NCBI RefSeq assembly: GCF_000938305.1 | Contig: NZ_JYMT01000040.1 | Coordinates: 107,531 to 142,662, forward strand | Reading direction: 5' to 3' | Length of the DNA: 35,132 nt | DNA from: Bradyrhizobium sp. LTSP885 | GTDB taxonomy: Bacteria; Pseudomonadota; Alphaproteobacteria; Rhizobiales; Xanthobacteraceae | Shown: one piece after another, positions 7,727 through 15,375 of the stretch | Layout of the letters: each line of letters opens with the position of its first letter | Numbering within the stretch: position 1 is the first letter of the stretch | Notes under the pieces: model-generated | The model's database searches: none | Told to the model about the DNA's origin: nothing | What the model saw: the letters and a program-made list of their open reading frames with translations, nothing else | Translations under genes and position numbers: made by a program

Positions 7727-8133
7727 ATGTGCGAACCCGTTTTGCGAGACTGGATATGGGCTGAAGGACGAGGGCCGGAGCTACGGCGCGCGCACTTTGG
7801 CGGGATTGGATTGAGCCTTGTTGCGCTGGACTACCTGAACCCGGATTGGTCTTCAGACGCGGACATCAAGCATTTGATCATTCATCGAGCGCAAGTACAT
7901 CAATACACGCCGCACGAAGTCTATAACTACTCCCGCGACGAAGGCGGTGGGGGCCTTCGATCGGTCAAGCGGCCATTGTGCATCTTCGGAAGTCAGATTG
8001 GTTGCTGACGTTTTCGCAGCAGCATTTAGCCCGCTGCAAACACTATCGCCTGATGTTCTATGACGAGTATCTCGACATCATCTGCGAGAATATTTCCGCG
8101 GAAAATGGTCCTTATCGTTCGAGTGCACGATAA
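7727..8133 (+). pseudogene. Hypothetical gene with single-base frameshift in a G run
   Basis: The frame from ATG 7727 (MCEPVLRDWIWAEGRG) stops at 8008 after 93 residues. From about 7949 another frame carries clearly protein-like sequence to the TAA at 8131-8133: AAIVHLRKSDWLLTF, SQQHLARCKHYRLMFYDEYL, DIICENISAENG. The frames meet at a run of five G at 7949-7953; one extra G would join them into a protein of about 135 residues. This is either a real inactivating deletion or a sequencing error in the homopolymer. I recall similar hypothetical proteins in rhizobia but no function. No membrane segment or signal peptide. It lies 102 bp after the other disrupted gene. Confidence 0.6.
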
Positions 8134-8295
8134 GCAGAGGCGCGACCATCTTGAGCGCCTTCGTGATGGTTGCACGAAGGCTCTTCCACGCCAATCATCC
8201 GCCGCAGCCCTTAATCGTCCTTTTCCGTTGTGGGCCCGAAACGAAAGCCGGTCCGCTTGAAAAACGTGTCCGCTTCGCTTCCCACTTAATGGTTG

Positions 8296-9354
8296 CTACG
8301 GCTTTTCCCGCCGCTCCAGCCACGCCGCGGATCGCTTCTCCACCGTCGCGATGCCGCGCAGCAGCCGGCCGAGCAGATCGGAGCCGGTGATGATGCGCCT
8401 CTCGCCGCTCCAGACCAGGATCAGATCGTGCTCGATCACGTCGTCGCCCGGCGTTTCCGGCACCACCTTCATCAGCCCGATCACGTCGCCCAGCCGCGCC
8501 TTCGGGTCGCGGACGATGATCGGGCGATGCCAATAGGCGGTCGGGTCGCTCTCGAGCTGGTTGAACAACGCATCGCGCAGGAAATGATGCGCATCGAGCA
8601 CGAACACCGGCTCGCCGGCGAGATCGGTCACGATCACCCATTTCATCCCTGAGGCATCGACGCGGCGCAGGAACGGATCGTCGGGAACGCGGTCGAACTT
8701 CGGCAGCACGCAGCGCTGGTTGGCCAGCGGCAGGCTCAAAATGCTGTCGGCATGAATGACCTCGCCCTCTTCGCACACCGAGATGTCGTCGAGGTCGAGA
8801 AAATTCTGGGCGCCGGTCGCCTCCACTCTGCTGATGTCACCGCCGTCGACAACGTGCCGGGCGATCATCTGCCTGAGACCTTGTTCGCGCAGATAAATGA
8901 TGCCTTCGGCCCCCAGCCACCAATCGAGCGCCATGGCGGTGGGCTTGGCCAACGGAAACAGCACGACGCGGTAGAAGTTCAGGAACGGCAGAAACCGCGC
9001 GGTCATCGCCAGCGCATTGCGCGAGAAATAGGCTTGGGGGAAAATCTCGCCAAGCAAGGTGATGGCAACGGCCGAGAACACGAACGCGCCGACCCCGGCG
9101 AGCACCGAGTCCGACAGCAACGTCAGCATCACATTGGTGGTGACATTGCCCCAGATGATGGTCGCCAGGATCTGATTGGCGCTCCTGCGCAGTTCGAGCA
9201 CGCTGGCCGCGTTCTTGTTGCCGCCATCGGCTTCGATCTGAAGCCGCAACAGGCTGAGGCTGAAGACCGCGAGATTGAGTCCGGAGAACACCGCCGATTG
9301 CAGGATGCAGGCGGCAATGCCGACCCAGGTCGAGATGATCGCAAAGTAGGCCAT
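8296..9354 (-). CDS. DUF21/CNNM transmembrane-domain protein with CBS-like region
   Basis: A 352-residue inner-membrane protein. The N-terminal half has four hydrophobic segments (about residues 5-28, 60-82, 84-108, 120-145) and matches the DUF21/CNNM domain found in CorC/HlyC-type proteins and eukaryotic CNNM Mg2+ transporters, including the typical FSGLNLAVFSLSLLRLQ and GEIFPQAYFSRNALA stretches. The C-terminal half (about 195-340) reads like a degenerate pair of CBS-type sensor units. The CorC_HlyC C-terminal domain of long homologues is absent. A role in divalent cation homeostasis is known for relatives but not shown here. ATG 9354 is preceded by GAGGCGGG. It has no close operon partners. 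Confidence 0.82.
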   Translation of the reverse strand: MAYFAIISTWVGIAACILQSAVFSGLNLAVFSLSLLRLQIEADGGNKNAASVLELRRSANQILATIIWGNVTTNVMLTLLSDSVLAGVGAFVFSAVAITLLGEIFPQAYFSRNALAMTARFLPFLNFYRVVLFPLAKPTAMALDWWLGAEGIIYLREQGLRQMIARHVVDGGDISRVEATGAQNFLDLDDISVCEEGEVIHADSILSLPLANQRCVLPKFDRVPDDPFLRRVDASGMKWVIVTDLAGEPVFVLDAHHFLRDALFNQLESDPTAYWHRPIIVRDPKARLGDVIGLMKVVPETPGDDVIEHDLILVWSGERRIITGSDLLGRLLRGIATVEKRSAAWLERREKP

Positions 9355-9464
9355 GGGCTATCCCGCCTCGATGTTGCGGCCTTGCGGGTTTATCACAGAC
9401 CAGCGAGGTGACAGCCGAATGACTTGACTGAACGCCTTGGCCGATCTCCCGGAGTAGCAGCTCC

Positions 9465-9543
9465 GTAGGGCGGATTAGCCGCGAGGCGTAATCCGCCCTC
9501 TTGCGGACAAGCGGCGGACTACGCTGTCGCTAATCCGCCCTAC
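9465..9543. repeat. REP-like inverted repeat
   Basis: GTAGGGCGGATTAGC (9465-9479) is the exact reverse complement of GCTAATCCGCCCTAC (9529-9543). An additional internal copy of the motif core, TAATCCGCCCT, lies at about 9490-9499. This is typical of intergenic palindromic REP-type elements of proteobacteria. Confidence 0.8.
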
Positions 9544-9609
9544 ATCTGAGTTGCCCGACGGCGCAAGCCCATCGCACAAAAATATTTCGCTTTATCAGAA
9601 GCGCAACTC

Positions 9610-9965
9610 AGTGCTATAGATTTCCCGTCTCACCCGATTGAGGGGCGCGTCGCGATCGTCACGGGTGTTGCGGTGAGATGCGGTGGCCGCTGCGGCACAC
9701 GAGACGAACGTGCCATGGCGGACGGTGAAATCGTGTGGACCTGACGCCCCAGTGGTCGGTGTCTCCTCGCGAAGTGCGCGAAAGCGTTTTTGCGGGGGCG
9801 GTGACAACAAAGCCCGGTCTCGCCGGGGAGAGCACGTATAAGCCGTAAAGCCATCGCGCAGGGAATGCCGGAGTGCCTCCGCTGAACCTGTATGCTCGTG
9901 TGCGTTATCTTTTCTACTCTTGCACACGAGACCGCGGGTGCAGCGTGCACCCGGCATTCCCTGCG
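9610..9965. repeat. Structured dispersed repeat with nested hairpins
   Basis: CGCAGGGAATGCCGG (9857-9871) pairs perfectly with CCGGCATTCCCTGCG (9951-9965). Inside are CTCGTGTGC/GCACACGAG (9895-9903 with 9922-9930) and GGGTGCA/TGCACCC (9936-9942 with 9946-9952). The stretch from about 9640 to 9965 resembles, from memory, a high-copy intergenic element of Bradyrhizobium whose translations are often annotated as spurious hypothetical proteins. Left boundary is approximate. Confidence 0.65.
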
Positions 9966-10049
9966 CCCTCTGTTTCAACAGGGCGAAACGAAACGCAAAG
10001 CTCGGGCAGATCATGTCGCGAGAAGGCGAAGATGCGTCCCCATCCACAG

Positions 10050-10100
10050 ATGTCATCGCCCGGCCTGTGCGCAATTGCGCACATGGACCGGGCGACCCAG
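10050..10100. repeat. Second copy of the GTGCGCAATTGCGCAC palindromic element
   Basis: The 16-bp palindrome at 10067-10082 is identical to that at 1871-1886 and is flanked by CCCGGCC on the left and GGACCGGG on the right, giving a longer imperfect stem. Confidence 0.75.
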
Positions 10101-10246
10101 TACGCCGCGGCCCATCGGCTCAAGCACGGCCGTCTCTGGAATACTGGTCACCCGCATGCGCGCGTGATGACACCGCGATGTTTGATCGTGAATTGAGAAC
10201 CATCTCCAGCGTCGTCCTGGCAAAAGCGGAGAGCGACCGTGAAAGC

Positions 10247-11446
10247 TCACCGCCCTTGCTGAAGCCCCGCCTCCAGCCGCGCCAGTTCACCCGCAAGATC
10301 GTGCTCCAACTCAGCCGACTGCATGTCGACCACCCTGTAGTCGCGCGCCTCCAGCCACGCCTTGCGTCCGGCGCGGTCGGCGGCGATCGCATCGCTCTCA
10401 TCGGGATTGACCAGCTCGATCGCGAGCCGGTGCACGAAGGAGACAAAATCGGGGATGTGGCGGCCGACCGGGGTCTGGCGCTTGAACAGGCCGGCGAAGC
10501 GGCGGTCCTTGGTCAGCGCCTGCCACAGGATCCGCTCGGCGTCGGTCGGGTTGCGTCGGAGCAGCCGCGCCAGGCCGCGGACGGTGCTGCTGTTGTCGGC
10601 GACAGCGCCGCCCTGCCCCTGCTCGGCGAGCAGCGCCCGCAGCCGGGTCGCCTGGGCGCCATCGAGCACGCCGCCCTTGGCCGGGCCCTTCCGGCCCTCG
10701 GCGATCGCCATCACCACGCCATGGAGGGTGTGCATGTCCTGCTTGGTCGGGTCCATCCGGGTGAAGATGTTGCGCAGGTTCACCAGCATGGTGTCGCGCT
10801 TCTCCGCCGGGCGCAGGAACTCGACCTTGTCGAGCTCGGCGACGAGGTTGTCGAAGAACGCCTGCATCTGGTGCTGGGAGGCCGGCTCGGACCTTTCGGG
10901 CATCGCGAAGGGCAGCGCGCCTGTTGTCGAGAGCTTGAACCATTCATAGCCCATCAAGAGCACCGCCTGTGCCAGGTTCAGCGAGGCGAAGCCCGGGTTG
11001 ACCGGGAAGGTGATGATGCGGTTGGCGAGCGCGACCTCGTCGTTGGTCAGCCCCGAGCGCTCCCGCCCGAACAGGATGCCAGCCCCGCCGCCGGTGGCGA
11101 CATGGCCGACGATCTCGCGGGCCGCACCCTCCGGCCCGACCACCGGCTTGGCCTGGTCATGGGCACGGGCGGTGGTCGCGAACACCAATGTGAGATCGGC
11201 GATCGCTTGCTCGACCGTGTCGAACAGCTCGACGGTATCCAGGATGTGGTCGGCGCCGGCGGCGGCGCGTTGGGCGGCGACATTCGGCCAGCCGTCGCGC
11301 GGCTTGACGATACGCAGCCGGCTCAGCGCGAAGTTGCCCATGGCGCGCGCGGCCATGCCGATGTTCTCGCCGAGCTGCGGCTCGACCAGGATGACGACGG
11401 GACCGGCAAGGTCGTGCCCTGCCTTGGTCTTGTCGGTGCCGGACAT
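10247..11446 (-). CDS. TrmJ-like RNA 2'-O-methyltransferase fused to a DUF559 nuclease-like domain
   Basis: A 399-residue cytoplasmic protein in two parts. Residues 1-250 are a SpoU/TrmJ-type methyltransferase, which methylates the ribose of nucleotide 32 in tRNA using SAM: motif 1 PQLGENIGMAARAMGNF, motif 2 ILFGRERSGLTNDE (124-137), motif 3 FASLNLAQAVLLMGYEW (153-169). Residues about 288-390 match the DUF559/Vsr-like PDDEXK domain: RRNPTDAERILWQAL, FKRQTPVGRHIPDFV with Asp333, then Glu344. The third motif of active members (Glu followed by DGgqH) is altered to ELVNPDESD, so nuclease activity is doubtful. TrmJ proteins usually end near residue 250, so the C-terminal domain is an added module. 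The ATG at 11446 has only a weak ribosome site. The 21-bp tandem repeats lie just upstream. Confidence 0.88.
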   Translation of the reverse strand: MSGTDKTKAGHDLAGPVVILVEPQLGENIGMAARAMGNFALSRLRIVKPRDGWPNVAAQRAAAGADHILDTVELFDTVEQAIADLTLVFATTARAHDQAKPVVGPEGAAREIVGHVATGGGAGILFGRERSGLTNDEVALANRIITFPVNPGFASLNLAQAVLLMGYEWFKLSTTGALPFAMPERSEPASQHQMQAFFDNLVAELDKVEFLRPAEKRDTMLVNLRNIFTRMDPTKQDMHTLHGVVMAIAEGRKGPAKGGVLDGAQATRLRALLAEQGQGGAVADNSSTVRGLARLLRRNPTDAERILWQALTKDRRFAGLFKRQTPVGRHIPDFVSFVHRLAIELVNPDESDAIAADRAGRKAWLEARDYRVVDMQSAELEHDLAGELARLEAGLQQGR

Positions 11447-11460
11447 CTCACTTCACTCTC

Positions 11461-11523
11461 TGATTCAACGTCTGAAGATTCTAAATCAACTTCCGAAGAC
11501 GCTGATTCAACATCTCATGCAGG
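11461..11523. repeat. Imperfect 21-bp tandem repeat, three units
   Basis: Units begin at 11461, 11482 and 11503 and share the cores TGATTCAACGTC, TAAATCAACTTC and TGATTCAACATC, with GAAGA in the first two. It starts 15 bp before the trmJ-like start codon, so it lies in its leader or promoter. Confidence 0.65.
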
Positions 11524-11531
11524 GGCCAGGG

Positions 11532-11558
11532 ACCGGCTGTGCACCGGCTGTGCACCGG
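11532..11558. repeat. 11-bp direct repeat
   Basis: ACCGGCTGTGC occurs twice head to tail (11532-11542, 11543-11553) and is followed by ACCGG. Confidence 0.7.
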
Positions 11559-11774
11559 TTTTGTCCAAGACCATTTTCTCCAAGGAGATAACAGGGTTAG
11601 CGGCGTTTGCGAATCCTCAATCGGAATCTCCGGCACGCAATGTCAGAGTGGCGCCCTGTACGCACCTTGCGCGCGCTTCGCCTTCGGATAGGGTATCAAC
11701 CACAATCAAAGCGAAGCTGTAAAGCCAAGCTTCAGACGCCGGTTTAACGGCGAAAAGTGCAGGGGGAAGCGAAA

Positions 11775-13502
11775 ATGCGGGGCAGATGGACGTTGGCGAT
11801 TCTTGGAATCGTCCTGATCGTGGCGGGCGGACTGCTCGCCTTCGTCACCCAGACCGCGGGTGGCATCAAAATCCAGGACATCAGGTTCAAGGGCGCCAAG
11901 GGCAACACCATGAGCGCCCTGCTCTACATCCCGCCGAATGCGACGCCGCAGATCCCCGCGCCGGGCATCCTCGCCGTCCACGGCTACATCAATTCGCGCG
12001 AGACCCAGGACGGCTTCGCGATCGAGTTCGCCCGCCGCGGCTATGTCGTGCTGGCGCTCGACCAGACCGGCCACGGCTACAGCGACCCGCCATCCTTCGC
12101 CAACGGGTTCGGTGGTCCCGACGGCCTCGCCTATCTCCGCAGCCTCGACATCGTCGACAAGGACAATATCGGGCTCGAGGGTCACTCGATGGGCGGCTGG
12201 ACCGTGCTGGCGGCAGCCGCCGCCATGCCCAACGACTACAAGTCGATGGTGCTGGAGGGCTCCTCGACCGGCAAGCCGTTCGCCGCCGAGGGCACACCGA
12301 GCTGGCCGCGCAACGTCGCCCTGGTGTTCGCCCAATACGAAGAATTCTCCACCCTGATGTGGGGCGTGGAGCTTGCCCGCGACGTGACCCAGAGCCCGAA
12401 GCTGTGGGAGCTGTACGGCACAAAGGGCGCGGTCGAGCCGGGCAAGGTTTACGGCGATCCGGCCGCCGGCACGGCGCGGGTGCTTTACACGCCTGCGATG
12501 ACCCATCCGGCCGAGCACATTTCGCATGAGGCGATCGGCTATAGCCTCGACTGGTTCGCCCGGACGCTGAAGGGCGGCACCCCGCGCACGGTCGACGACC
12601 AGATCTGGTTCCGCAAGGAGATTGGGACCTTGATTGCGCTGATCGGCTTCGTGGCGCTGGTGATCGGCATGTTCGACGGGCTGCTGGAAGCGCCGATGTT
12701 CTCGCGGCTGCGGCTGCCTGCTATTGCCGACGGCACCATGCCGCCGCATGAGGCGGCTTCCGGCCGGCGCTGGACCGCGGCGTTGATCCTGTCCGCCTTC
12801 ATCCCGGCGCTGACTTACTACCCGGCGTTTGCGCTCGGCGGCACCTTCGTGACGCCGTCGGCGTTCCTGCCGCAGGGCATCACCAACCAGATCCTGGTCT
12901 GGGCCATCATCAACGGCCTGATCACGCTCGCCCTGATGCGGCTCGCGCCGAAGCGCGCCAGCCGGGCGGGCCTGATCGGGCAGTCCGTCATCATCGCGGT
13001 CGCCTCGGTTGCGGTCGGCTATGCGGCACTGTGGCTTGCCGACCTCGCCTTCGAGATCGACTTCCGGTTTTGGATCATCGCGCTGAAGTTGATGAGCGCG
13101 AAGCAATTCCTCATCTTCCTGATCTATCTGATTCCGTTCACGGCGTTTTTCGTCGTGGCGCTGCACGTGCTGCACCGGAATTTCTCGACCTTGGGTGCCC
13201 CGCGCGGTGTGCTTTATCTCACCAATATCCTGGCGCTGACGCTCGGCTTCATCGTGTTGCTGGTGCTGCAATACGGCACCTTGTGGCTGACCGGAAAACT
13301 GTTCAACCCGATCCCGGACCCCGGCTTCGTGCCGCTCTCGACCATCGTCGCCATCCAGTTCGTGCCGCTGCTGGCGATCGTGGCCGTGATCGCGACCTTC
13401 ACCTGGCGGCGGACCGGCTCAAGCCTGCCCGGCGCCCTGATCGCGGGGCTGTTCGTGACCTGGTACGTCGTGGCGGGAACGGCGACGCAGGTCCCATTTT
13501 AG
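11775..13502 (+). CDS. Membrane-anchored alpha/beta hydrolase with eight C-terminal helices
   Basis: A 575-residue protein. One N-terminal helix (about residues 7-25) is followed by an alpha/beta hydrolase domain (about 40-265) that should lie in the periplasm. The oxyanion region is GILAVHGY, the nucleophile elbow is GHSMG with Ser138, and His247 or His251 (THPAEHISHEA) may complete the triad. The C-terminal half has about eight hydrophobic segments (near 284-302, 333-353, 370-390, 400-424, 443-467, 480-504, 520-542, 551-571). Dienelactone-hydrolase-like and peptidase-S9-like relatives exist, but the substrate is unknown. ATG 11775 has AGGGGGAA a few bases upstream; a GTG at 11757 is less likely. 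The integral-membrane tail is unusual and might serve as a lipid-linked substrate channel or scaffold (inference). Confidence 0.87.
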   Translation: MRGRWTLAILGIVLIVAGGLLAFVTQTAGGIKIQDIRFKGAKGNTMSALLYIPPNATPQIPAPGILAVHGYINSRETQDGFAIEFARRGYVVLALDQTGHGYSDPPSFANGFGGPDGLAYLRSLDIVDKDNIGLEGHSMGGWTVLAAAAAMPNDYKSMVLEGSSTGKPFAAEGTPSWPRNVALVFAQYEEFSTLMWGVELARDVTQSPKLWELYGTKGAVEPGKVYGDPAAGTARVLYTPAMTHPAEHISHEAIGYSLDWFARTLKGGTPRTVDDQIWFRKEIGTLIALIGFVALVIGMFDGLLEAPMFSRLRLPAIADGTMPPHEAASGRRWTAALILSAFIPALTYYPAFALGGTFVTPSAFLPQGITNQILVWAIINGLITLALMRLAPKRASRAGLIGQSVIIAVASVAVGYAALWLADLAFEIDFRFWIIALKLMSAKQFLIFLIYLIPFTAFFVVALHVLHRNFSTLGAPRGVLYLTNILALTLGFIVLLVLQYGTLWLTGKLFNPIPDPGFVPLSTIVAIQFVPLLAIVAVIATFTWRRTGSSLPGALIAGLFVTWYVVAGTATQVPF

Positions 13503-13540
13503 GTGAAAAGATGGGCTGAAACTGCATAACCGCTCCGCTT

Positions 13541-13558
13541 CCGCCCGCCCCCGGGCGG
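13541..13558. terminator. GC-rich hairpin after the hydrolase gene
   Basis: CCGCCC (13541-13546) pairs with GGGCGG (13553-13558), 38 bp after the hydrolase stop. No T-run follows, so it is a weak terminator candidate at best. Confidence 0.3.
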
Positions 13559-13625
13559 TGCTATAGCGCGGGGATATTCCACCCCGCCGTCAAAAGCGTG
13601 CCGTTCCCAAGAGGGCCTCTCCGTC

Positions 13626-14834
13626 ATGGCAAAAATCAAGGTATCCAATCCCGTCGTCGAACTCGATGGCGACGAGATGACCCGGATCATCTGGCAGTAC
13701 ATCAAGGACAAGCTGATCAACCCGTTCCTCGATGTCGAACTGCTCTATTTCGACCTCGGGATGGAATACCGCGATGAAACCAACGACCAGGTGACCATCG
13801 ACGCCGCCGAAGCCATCAAGAAGGTCGGCGTCGGCGTCAAATGCGCCACCATCACCCCGGACGAAGCCCGGGTGAAGGAGTTCGGCCTGAAGCAGATGTG
13901 GAAGTCGCCGAACGGCACCATCCGCAACATCCTCGGCGGCTGCATCTTCCGCGAGCCGATCATCTGCAAGAACGTGCCGCGGCTGGTTCCCGGCTGGTCC
14001 AAGCCGATCATCATCGGCCGTCACGCCTATGGCGACCAGTATCGCGCCACCGACATCAAATTCCCCGGCAAGGGCGTCCTGACGATGAAGTTCGTCGGCG
14101 AGGACGGCACCGTGATCGAGCGGGAAGTGTTCAAGACGCCCGGCGCCGGCGTCGCGATGCAGATGTACAACCTCGATGACTCCATCATCGACTTCGCCCG
14201 CGCGTCCTTGAACTACGGCCTGATGCGCAACTATCCGGTGTACCTGTCGACCAAAAACACCATCCTCAAGGTCTATGACGGCCGCTTCAAGGACATCTTC
14301 CAGGATGTCTACGAGCGCGAGTTCAAGAAGGATTTCGACGCCAAGGGCCTGACCTACGAGCACCGCCTGATCGACGACATGGTGGCCTCCGCCTTGAAGT
14401 GGTCCGGCGGCTATGTCTGGGCCTGCAAGAATTATGACGGCGACGTGCAGTCCGACACCGTGGCGCAGGGCTACGGCTCACTCGGCCTGATGACCTCGGT
14501 GCTGCTGACCCCCGACGGCAAGACGGTGGAAGCCGAAGCCGCCCACGGCACGGTGACCCGCCATTACCGCGAGCACCAGAAGGGCAAGGAGACCTCGACC
14601 AACTCGATCGCGTCGATCTTCGCCTGGACCCGTGGCCTCGCCCACCGCGCCAAGCTCGACAACAACGCCGAGCTGGCCAAGTTCGCGAACACGCTCGAGA
14701 AGGTCTGCGTCGATACCGTCGAGGAAGGCTACATGACCAAGGACCTCGCGCTCCTGGTCGGCGCCGACCAGCGCTGGCTCTCCACCACCGGCTTCCTTGA
14801 CAAGGTCGCCGAGAACCTGACGAAGGCGGCGTAA
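13626..14834 (+). CDS. icd: NADP-dependent isocitrate dehydrogenase
   Basis: TCA-cycle enzyme converting isocitrate to 2-oxoglutarate and CO2 with reduction of NADP+. At 402 residues it is the homodimeric, eukaryote-like type II enzyme common in alphaproteobacteria, not the E. coli type. The start MAKIKVSNPVVELDGDEMTR, the substrate-binding loop SPNGTIRNILGG, the arginine-containing GRHAYGDQYRATD, and the cofactor-side segment EAEAAHGTVTRHYREHQKG are all present, as are YLSTKNTILKVYDGRFKD and the C-terminal KDLALLVG. The protein is full length with no disruption. AAGAGGG lies upstream of the ATG at a slightly long distance. A single gene, with a small exported protein gene 34 bp downstream. 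Confidence 0.97.
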   Translation: MAKIKVSNPVVELDGDEMTRIIWQYIKDKLINPFLDVELLYFDLGMEYRDETNDQVTIDAAEAIKKVGVGVKCATITPDEARVKEFGLKQMWKSPNGTIRNILGGCIFREPIICKNVPRLVPGWSKPIIIGRHAYGDQYRATDIKFPGKGVLTMKFVGEDGTVIEREVFKTPGAGVAMQMYNLDDSIIDFARASLNYGLMRNYPVYLSTKNTILKVYDGRFKDIFQDVYEREFKKDFDAKGLTYEHRLIDDMVASALKWSGGYVWACKNYDGDVQSDTVAQGYGSLGLMTSVLLTPDGKTVEAEAAHGTVTRHYREHQKGKETSTNSIASIFAWTRGLAHRAKLDNNAELAKFANTLEKVCVDTVEEGYMTKDLALLVGADQRWLSTTGFLDKVAENLTKAA

Positions 14835-14868
14835 GCTGCCGACACCGACCACAACAGCGAGCGTGACC

Positions 14869-15369
14869 ATGAACTTTCTCAGAAGCGTGACGCTCGCAGC
14901 ATCGTTGCTGACCGGGTCGGCGGCGCTTGCCGCCGATTCCCTCCCCGACGCCATCGCGGCGCCGGGCGAGACCGTCGTTCTCTCCGTCCACGCCGAGGGC
15001 GCCCAGGTCTATGAGTGCAAGGCGGTCGCCGACGGCAAGCTCGCCTGGTCGTTCCGCGAGCCGATCGCGACCCTGATCGCCGAGGGCAAGACGGTCGGCC
15101 GGCATTACGCGGGCCCGAACTGGGAGAATGTCGACGGCAGTGCCGTGACCGGCCGCGCCATTGGCAACGCGCCGGGCGCGACCGCATCAGATATCGCCTG
15201 GCTGAAGCTCGAGGTGATCTCCCATCGCGGCAACGGCGTGCTGTCAGGCGCCACCACCGTGCAGCGGATCAACACGTCAGGCGGCCAGCTCGCCGGCGCC
15301 TGCGACAAGGCAGGCCTGCTGAAGAGCGCGCCCTACTCGGCGGATTACGTGTTCCTGCGCAAGGGTTGA
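14869..15369 (+). CDS. Exported DUF3455-family protein
   Basis: A 166-residue secreted protein. A Sec signal peptide is clear: MNFLRSVTLAASLLTGSAALA, cleaved before ADSLP. The mature part begins with a proline-rich stretch and contains VYECKAVADGKLAWSFREPIATL, a pattern typical of DUF3455 proteins, which usually show a glycine-rich middle (GRHYAGPNWENVDGSAV) and two cysteines (here in YECKA and AGACDKAG) that could form a disulfide. Function of the family is unknown. The ATG at 14869 is chosen because it starts a canonical signal peptide. It is convergent with the channel gene, only 6 bp between stops. Confidence 0.85.
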   Translation: MNFLRSVTLAASLLTGSAALAADSLPDAIAAPGETVVLSVHAEGAQVYECKAVADGKLAWSFREPIATLIAEGKTVGRHYAGPNWENVDGSAVTGRAIGNAPGATASDIAWLKLEVISHRGNGVLSGATTVQRINTSGGQLAGACDKAGLLKSAPYSADYVFLRKG

Positions 15370-15375
15370 GCCATC

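Larger units (their letters stand above)
9355..10246. other. Gene-free 0.9-kb region made of dispersed repeats
   Basis: No believable protein gene on either strand; long open frames here have skewed Arg/Ser/Ala-rich translations. It holds a REP-like inverted repeat (9465-9543), a longer structured element (about 9610-9965), and a second palindromic element (10050-10100) related to the one at 1745-1903. Confidence 0.7.
11447..11774. other. 328-bp divergent intergenic region with short tandem repeats
   Basis: Upstream of both the trmJ-like gene (minus) and the hydrolase gene (plus). It holds three imperfect 21-bp repeats (11461-11523) and two perfect 11-bp repeats (11532-11553). No gene or clear promoter is recognisable in the rest. 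Confidence 0.5.

Noticed and set aside
9595..10074. A 159-residue hypothetical protein on the minus strand
   Set aside because: It is a translation of the structured dispersed repeat; such frames are a known source of spurious annotations in this genus.
9920..11722. A 600-codon open frame on the plus strand
   Set aside because: It runs antisense to the trmJ-like gene, crosses dispersed repeats, and shows no recognisable protein domain.
11706..13271. A 521-codon open frame on the minus strand, rich in Arg, Gln and Asp
   Set aside because: Antisense to the alpha/beta hydrolase gene; composition is that of a codon-bias shadow.
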